Positions 32,586-36,499 of a stretch of DNA of 36,499 bases are shown here, piece after piece; the stretch's first letter is position 1, and the number at the start of each line of letters is the position of its first letter. This DNA comes from Treponema sp. GTDB lineage: Bacteria > Spirochaetota > Spirochaetia > Treponematales > Breznakiellaceae. The translations under genes were made by a program, and so were the position numbers. Under the pieces are notes generated by a model that was not told the DNA's origin, did not search any database, and worked only from the letters and a program-made list of their open reading frames with translations. The stretch lies in contig JAITEL010000060.1 in assembly GCA_031282065.1 (NCBI GenBank), positions 1 to 36,499 of the forward strand. The letters run 5' to 3'.

Positions 32586-32653
32586 GAAATATGCCTCCCG
32601 GGTTCTCCCGCACGGAGGCGTGTAATGACAGAAGCATGAGGAAGGAGAGAATT

Positions 32654-33754
32654 ATGCAGAAGATTTCGGTGGGAGTCCTGGGAGCCACGGGCATGGTGGG
32701 GCAGCAGTACATAGCCCTCTTGGCCCAACACCCCTGGTTTGAGGTGCGCTATGTGGCGGCCTCTCCCCGAAGCGCGGGTAAACCATACCATGAGGCCATG
32801 ACCGGCCGCTGGCAGCTTGCCGGGGCCTGGGGGCCTTCAGTAGGGGGCCTTATCCTGGAGGATGCCAATGACCTGGCTGCTGCGGTACGGGCTTCACGGC
32901 AGGGGCGGCTTGGCTTTGTATTTTCCGCCCTGGAAATGGAGAAGGAGGCCGTCCTGAGCCTTGAGCAGGCCTACGCAGCCCAGGGGATCCCGGTGCTGTC
33001 CAATGCCTCGGCTAACCGCTGGACAGCGGATGTGCCTATGCTCATCCCGGAAGTGAATCCCCAGCATACGGATATCATCCCTGTCCAGCAGCAGGCCCGG
33101 GGCTGGAAGGGGGGGTTCATCGCGGTAAAGCCGAACTGTTCCATTCAAAGTTACCTGATCCCGGTCTACGCCTTGCTCAAGGCAGGCTACGAGGTCCGGC
33201 GCCTCTTTGTTACCACCTTGCAGTCGGTCTCCGGCTCAGGGTATCCGGGAGTACCCAGCCTGGACATCATCGACAATGTGGTTCCCTATATAGGCGGTGA
33301 AGAGGAGAAGTCTGAGGGTGAGCCCCTGAAGATCCTGGGGCAGATTCGTAACGGTCGGATCGAACCTGCCGCCGGCCCGCTGATCAGCGCCCACTGCAAC
33401 CGGGTGCCCGTGGTGAACGGGCATACCGCCTGTGTAAGCCTGGAATTCGGAACGAAGAAGCCTTCTATCGAGGAAGTGAAGGCTATCTGGACCGGCTTTT
33501 CCAGCCTGCCCCAGGAATGGGATCTCCCTATGGCGCCGAAACAGCCCATCATCCTGCGGGAAGAAGCGAACCGTCCTCAGCCCCGCAAAGACCGGGATGC
33601 AGACAAGGCTATGGCCATTACCCTCGGCAGGATCCGGCCCTGTCCGCTCTTTGACCTGCGCTTTGTGGGCCTCTCCCACAACACCATCCGAGGCGCCGCA
33701 GGGGGGGGCGTCTTGAATGCAGAACTGCTCAAATCACAAGGGTATCTGGGATAA
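32654..33754 (+). CDS. asd: Aspartate-semialdehyde dehydrogenase
   Basis: Asd reduces aspartyl phosphate to aspartate semialdehyde, the branch point to lysine and threonine. The 366-residue product has the NADP loop GVLGATGMVGQQY near residue 7, the catalytic cysteine in KPNCSIQSYLIPVYALL near 158, and SVSGSGYPGVPSLDII near 192 with the family glycine-rich turn. The active-site HCNRVPVVNGHTA near 250 contains the histidine. The motifs (PNCS rather than GNCT) place it in the archaeal/fungal type of Asd. ATG 32654 is chosen for GAAGGAGA six bases upstream; a start at 32591 is possible but adds 21 residues unlike the family. lysA overlaps in TAATG. Confidence 0.93.
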   Translation: MQKISVGVLGATGMVGQQYIALLAQHPWFEVRYVAASPRSAGKPYHEAMTGRWQLAGAWGPSVGGLILEDANDLAAAVRASRQGRLGFVFSALEMEKEAVLSLEQAYAAQGIPVLSNASANRWTADVPMLIPEVNPQHTDIIPVQQQARGWKGGFIAVKPNCSIQSYLIPVYALLKAGYEVRRLFVTTLQSVSGSGYPGVPSLDIIDNVVPYIGGEEEKSEGEPLKILGQIRNGRIEPAAGPLISAHCNRVPVVNGHTACVSLEFGTKKPSIEEVKAIWTGFSSLPQEWDLPMAPKQPIILREEANRPQPRKDRDADKAMAITLGRIRPCPLFDLRFVGLSHNTIRGAAGGGVLNAELLKSQGYLG

Positions 33755-35040
33755 TGGCTTGCGCGCATAAGTCCTTTCCTTTAACGAAGGCCCGGCTCCA
33801 GAGCCTGGTGCAGCAGCATCCCACCCCTTTCTACCTGTATGATGAAGCCGGGATACGGCAAAACGCCCGCGCTATCCTCAATGCCTTTTCGATTTTTCCC
33901 CGCTTCAAAGAGCACTATGCGGTTAAGGCCCTGCCCAACCCGTTCATCTTGCAGATCCTTGCACAAGAGGGCTTTGGTGCGGACTGTTCGAGCCTGCCGG
34001 AATTGCTTCTGGCACAGCAGGCAGGGATACATGGGGAGGATGTGATGTTCACCTCCAATGAGACCCCGGCCAAGGAATACAAGACCGCTTTAGCCATGGG
34101 TGCGGTCATCAACCTGGATGATTTCACCCATATTGCCTTTCTTGAACAAACCGCCCGTATCCCGGATCTCATCTCCTGCCGCTACAACCCCGGTCCCCTC
34201 AAGGGGGGCAACGCCATCATCGGGAAGCCCGAAGAGGCCAAGTACGGCTTTACCCGGGAACAGATCCTCCGGGCCTTCCCCCTGCTTCGGGACAAGGGAG
34301 CCCGGCGCTTTGCCCTGCACACCATGGTAGCATCCAACGAGCTTAACCCTGAGTATCATATTGAGACCGCCCGGATCCTCTTTGAACTGGCCGTGGAATT
34401 GTGGGTAAAAGCCGATATTCGCCTGGAATTCGTGAACCTGGGCGGCGGACTGGGGATTCCCTATACCCCGGAACAGCAGCCCGTAAACTATACATACCTG
34501 GCAGCAGGGATCAGAAAAGCCTACGATGCCCTCATAGTCCCTGCCGGACTGGATCCTTTGGGGATACACACCGAATGGGCCCGGGCGGTAACCGGCCCCT
34601 ACGGGTGGCTGGTGGCCCGGGCCATACACCGCAAGCACATATACCGGGAATATATAGGTCTGGATGCGTGTATGGCGGATCTCATGCGGCCTGCCTTGTA
34701 CGGGGCCTATCACCACATCACCATACCCGGTAAAGAGGAGGCTCCCTGCACCGAGACCTACGACGTGGTGGGAAGCCTCTGCGAAAACAACGATAAATTC
34801 GCGGTTCAGCGAAAGCTCCCCAAGATAGAGGCAGGGGAATCCACCGGCGACTTCGTGGTCATCCATGATGCCGGGGCTCACGGTAGGGCTATGGGTTTTA
34901 ACTACAACGGGAAGCTCCGCTGCGGGGAACTGCTCTTGGGTTCCGATGGGGCCCTGAGCCTGATACGGCGGAAGGAAACCCTGGAGGACTACTTTGCCAC
35001 CTTAAGCGCCAAGCCACTTCCTCTGTGCAGAGGGCTTTAG
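33754..35040 (+). CDS. lysA: Diaminopimelate decarboxylase-family protein
   Basis: This is a fold-III PLP decarboxylase of 428 residues. The PLP lysine is in HYAVKALPNPFIL near residue 51, FGADCSSLPELLLA near 72 and CRYNPGPLKGG near 143 follow, the phosphate-binding LGGGLGIPY lies near 230, and the second active-site motif SLCENNDKFAV near 339 carries the catalytic cysteine of the partner subunit. LysA makes lysine from meso-diaminopimelate in the cytosol. The match to classic LysA is moderate (HDAGAHGRAMGFNYNG replaces GAYGFSM), so a related amino-acid decarboxylase is possible. The asd-lysA overlap supports lysine synthesis. Confidence 0.85.
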   Translation: MACAHKSFPLTKARLQSLVQQHPTPFYLYDEAGIRQNARAILNAFSIFPRFKEHYAVKALPNPFILQILAQEGFGADCSSLPELLLAQQAGIHGEDVMFTSNETPAKEYKTALAMGAVINLDDFTHIAFLEQTARIPDLISCRYNPGPLKGGNAIIGKPEEAKYGFTREQILRAFPLLRDKGARRFALHTMVASNELNPEYHIETARILFELAVELWVKADIRLEFVNLGGGLGIPYTPEQQPVNYTYLAAGIRKAYDALIVPAGLDPLGIHTEWARAVTGPYGWLVARAIHRKHIYREYIGLDACMADLMRPALYGAYHHITIPGKEEAPCTETYDVVGSLCENNDKFAVQRKLPKIEAGESTGDFVVIHDAGAHGRAMGFNYNGKLRCGELLLGSDGALSLIRRKETLEDYFATLSAKPLPLCRGL

Positions 35041-35261
35041 GAAACCTCTTTCTTCCAGGGTGATGGGGAAGCAGGGGTCTCCAGCGAGGGCGTGGCGCTG
35101 GGAAGGGGTGTGGAAGCGGCGGTAGCCCCCGTATTCCCCCGGACACCCATGAAGGTTTGCTGATCGAGGAACCCATACGCCGCAGCAAGGCGATCCCTTC
35201 CGGCCCCTCCCCTGGAAGAGCGTATGAGGGTAAGATAGGTATTTTGAGGCAATGCGTGCTG

Positions 35262-35290
35262 TTGACATGGGTATTGGCAGCCTTCATACT
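35262..35290 (+). promoter_or_regulatory. Promoter of the phosphatidyltransferase gene
   Basis: A perfect TTGACA (35262-35267), a 17-base spacer and CATACT (35285-35290). Six bases separate it from ATG 35297, so transcription should start on the A of the start codon. Confidence 0.75.
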
Positions 35291-35296
35291 GGTTAT

Positions 35297-35890
35297 ATGA
35301 CTCTAGCTGACAAGGTAACTTCTCTTCGTCTGATTTTGGCCCCGTCTTTTTTTGTACTGTATTTGCTTCCTCATAAGAAGCTATCAGGGGTGCTTCCCGG
35401 GGATCCCGATGATTTCAAGTGGGTTGTGCCGGTCCTCTGGGGATTGTTCATTCTTTCGGAGATCACCGATTTAGTTGACGGTAAGATCGCCCGTTCCCGA
35501 AAGGAGGTGAGCGATTTTGGCAAATTGTTTGATCCCTTTGCGGATGTACTGGTGAGGATCACCTATTTTCTTTGTTTTGTCTTGGATGGTATTTTGCCGC
35601 CCCTGTTTTTTCTGGTAATTTTGTACCGGGAGATAGGTATCCAGTTTCTACGGAATCTTATGCTGAAGAAAGGGGTAGTTATGGGTGCCCGTAAGGGCGG
35701 TAAGATAAAAGCGGTTACTTATATGCTTGCAGGTGTGGTGGCGCTCCTTGCGGCGAGTGTGGAGCGCCTAGGCTTCGAAGCCGGGATTTCGCTGCTGTTG
35801 CGGATGAGCGCGCAGGTTGTTTTTGGTATGGCAATGGTGACTTCGATAGTTTCTTTTCTGGATTATCTGGCAATATATACGAAACAGTAA
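35297..35890 (+). CDS. pgsA: CDP-alcohol phosphatidyltransferase (PgsA-like)
   Basis: The 197-residue multi-helix membrane enzyme has the complete family motif: DGKIARSRKEVSDFGKLF then DPFAD near residues 62-84 (D-G-x2-A-R-x8-G-x3-D-x3-D), which binds metal and CDP-diacylglycerol. The start MTLADKVTSLRLILAP resembles phosphatidylglycerophosphate synthases; the product feeds phosphatidylglycerol, which Lgt uses as a donor. Other CDP-alcohol transferases share the motif, so the acceptor is not proven. ATG 35297 directly follows a strong promoter and has no ribosome site, suggesting a leaderless start; the 256 bases after lysA show nothing else. Confidence 0.87.
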   Translation: MTLADKVTSLRLILAPSFFVLYLLPHKKLSGVLPGDPDDFKWVVPVLWGLFILSEITDLVDGKIARSRKEVSDFGKLFDPFADVLVRITYFLCFVLDGILPPLFFLVILYREIGIQFLRNLMLKKGVVMGARKGGKIKAVTYMLAGVVALLAASVERLGFEAGISLLLRMSAQVVFGMAMVTSIVSFLDYLAIYTKQ

Positions 35891-35903
35891 AATCCGATTG
35901 ACT

Positions 35904-36222
35904 AAGGGCTTATCCCTAAATAACAAGTGATTTGCGGAGGCGATGAAGGCGCACGTAAGCATACGCAAGCCAAGATATGGACTCTCTAATTTCTCAAACC
36001 AAACTTGTATTTTGCCAAAACATCCACCACTGAGCGGCTTCCCCTATCCACCGGCTCACCTTACACGCTGAATGTACTGGCCGTCTTGCGCCCTTTTTTC
36101 GGTAGTAATGGCCTTGAGGCTTCCCAGAATGCATGGGTTATTTTCCATGAGTGAGGTTATTTTATACTTTCCCCTGGTTTCATATTGGCAACCAGGGGGA
36201 AAGTATTTAGGGACAGGCCTTA
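35904..36222. mobile_element. Internally deleted IS-like remnant with terminal inverted repeats
   Basis: The left end AAGGGCTTATCCCTAAATA (35904-35922) and the right end, read inwards on the minus strand from 36222 (TAAGGCCTGTCCCTAAATA), agree at 14 of 19 positions, identical for the innermost nine bases. The ~320-base interior has only short frames. One minus-strand tail reads VWFEKLESPYLGLRMLTCAF and may be a transposase end, but it is not assigned. The element is too short to encode a transposase. Confidence 0.55.
36166..36206. other. Long stem-loop in the right end of the IS-like remnant
   Basis: TACTTTCCCCTGGTT pairs with AACCAGGGGGAAAGTA with a single bulged base, around a ten-base loop. 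It overlaps the inner part of the right inverted repeat and resembles the subterminal hairpins of IS elements that block read-through from outside. Confidence 0.65.
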
Positions 36223-36263
36223 AGTATGGAACCTAAAATATTTTTAAATTGCGTTAAAAACAT

Positions 36264-36292
36264 TTGACCTTTATGATTCGTTTATTTATGTT
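36264..36292 (+). promoter_or_regulatory. Promoter in an AT-rich leader of the last gene
   Basis: TTGACC (36264-36269), a 17-base spacer and TATGTT (36287-36292). The stretch 36225-36360 is far more AT-rich than the rest of the window, including T8A7 at 36342-36356. It would give a leader of ~180 bases, unlike the leaderless genes elsewhere. Confidence 0.5.
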
Positions 36293-36389
36293 CATTTTCA
36301 TCGTTATTATAAAGGTAATGAGCTTACAATCAGTCTGGTGATTTTTTTTAAAAAAAGTGGGTATAGCCTCTTGACGAAGGGGGTGAGGA

Positions 36390-36422
36390 ATGAGTAAGTT
36401 CAAAACACCTAATGAAGCTTAA
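36390..36422 (+). CDS. Ten-residue ORF in the leader (uncertain)
   Basis: GTGAGGA lies next to ATG 36390, and the frame reads MSKFKTPNEA then TAA. It may be a leader peptide for the gene at 36480 or chance; nothing is known of it. Confidence 0.25.
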   Translation: MSKFKTPNEA

Positions 36423-36479
36423 CTCGGGAGGGTTATTCTTCAGTGATATTTGGTAATAGAGGGAAGGGGAGGAAGCGAT

Positions 36480-36499
36480 ATGCACAAAGGTGTGTATCG
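36480..36499 (+). CDS. Start of an unidentified gene (cut by window edge)
   Basis: GGGGAGG lies seven bases before ATG 36480, and the frame opens MHKGVY. Too little is present to identify it. The strong ribosome site and the promoter at 36264 argue that it is a real gene. Confidence 0.4.

Noticed and set aside
34090-34881. Long minus-strand frame opposite lysA
   Set aside because: It is a shadow of a gene with clear PLP motifs and has no start signals.

Overview
The window looks like a chromosomal segment of a spirochaete, most probably a Treponema-like gut spirochaete. This is inference from gene content (CarD, a MinD-like ATPase next to a divergent SDF carrier, MoxR/DUF58 gene sets, a chemoreceptor, a B. 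subtilis-type pyridoxine kinase, many tRNA and cofactor genes) and from moderately high GC with AT-richer edges. No rRNA, tRNA, CRISPR array or complete mobile element was seen. Coding density is high, and many genes overlap by 1-8 bases (ATGA, TAATG), so most sit in short operons.

Layout. 1-290: the tail of an IS630-type transposase, inserted into the start of an EamA-type exporter gene. 291-2530 (minus): thrC, ychJ and a CrcB/Fluc fluoride channel, with the broken exporter gene downstream. 2548-6619 (minus): lgt, a MinD-like ATPase, a small membrane protein and a divergent SDF-family carrier. 6667-8414 (minus): carD, ispD, ispF. 8415-8730: a minisatellite and a dispersed GC-rich repeat. 8691-10862 (minus): moxR and DUF58. 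11079-12398 (plus): serS. 12378-16199 (minus): a membrane protein, a proline-rich TPR protein, a second moxR and tatD. 16224-17849: repeats, a truncated small ORF and aat. 17850-19167 (plus): pilZ and an RlmM-like methyltransferase. 19192-24159: pdxK (minus), a J-domain protein (plus), a decayed MerR gene, a voltage-gated K+ channel, glnS and a hypothetical (all minus). 24325-27180: nth (plus) facing sfsA-DUF123 and an EamA exporter (minus). 27354-30189 (plus): a minisatellite, a cobalamin riboswitch with no recognisable target, a HicA-like ORF and a glycogen debranching enzyme. 30313-32070 (minus): a chemoreceptor. 32654-35890 (plus): asd, lysA and a CDP-alcohol phosphatidyltransferase. 35904-36222: an IS-like remnant. 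36225-36499: an AT-rich leader and the start of a new gene.

How the genes fit together. asd, lysA and thrC belong to the aspartate family (lysine and threonine synthesis). ispD and ispF are two steps of the MEP isoprenoid pathway. lgt and the phosphatidyltransferase serve the envelope. Two separate MoxR ATPases are present, one with its usual DUF58 partner and one with envelope-type proteins.

The strongest unexplained signals are these. (1) About nine genes have a -10 element 6-8 bases before the start codon and usually no Shine-Dalgarno, which predicts leaderless mRNAs. (2) A cobalamin riboswitch now sits over remnants and a sugar gene. (3) A roughly 130-bp dispersed repeat supplies the last codons and the terminator-like hairpin of two unrelated genes. 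(4) Four intergenic minisatellites have 21-24-bp periods, at least three of them with a dyad in each unit. (5) SfsA is fused to a DUF123 domain beside nth.
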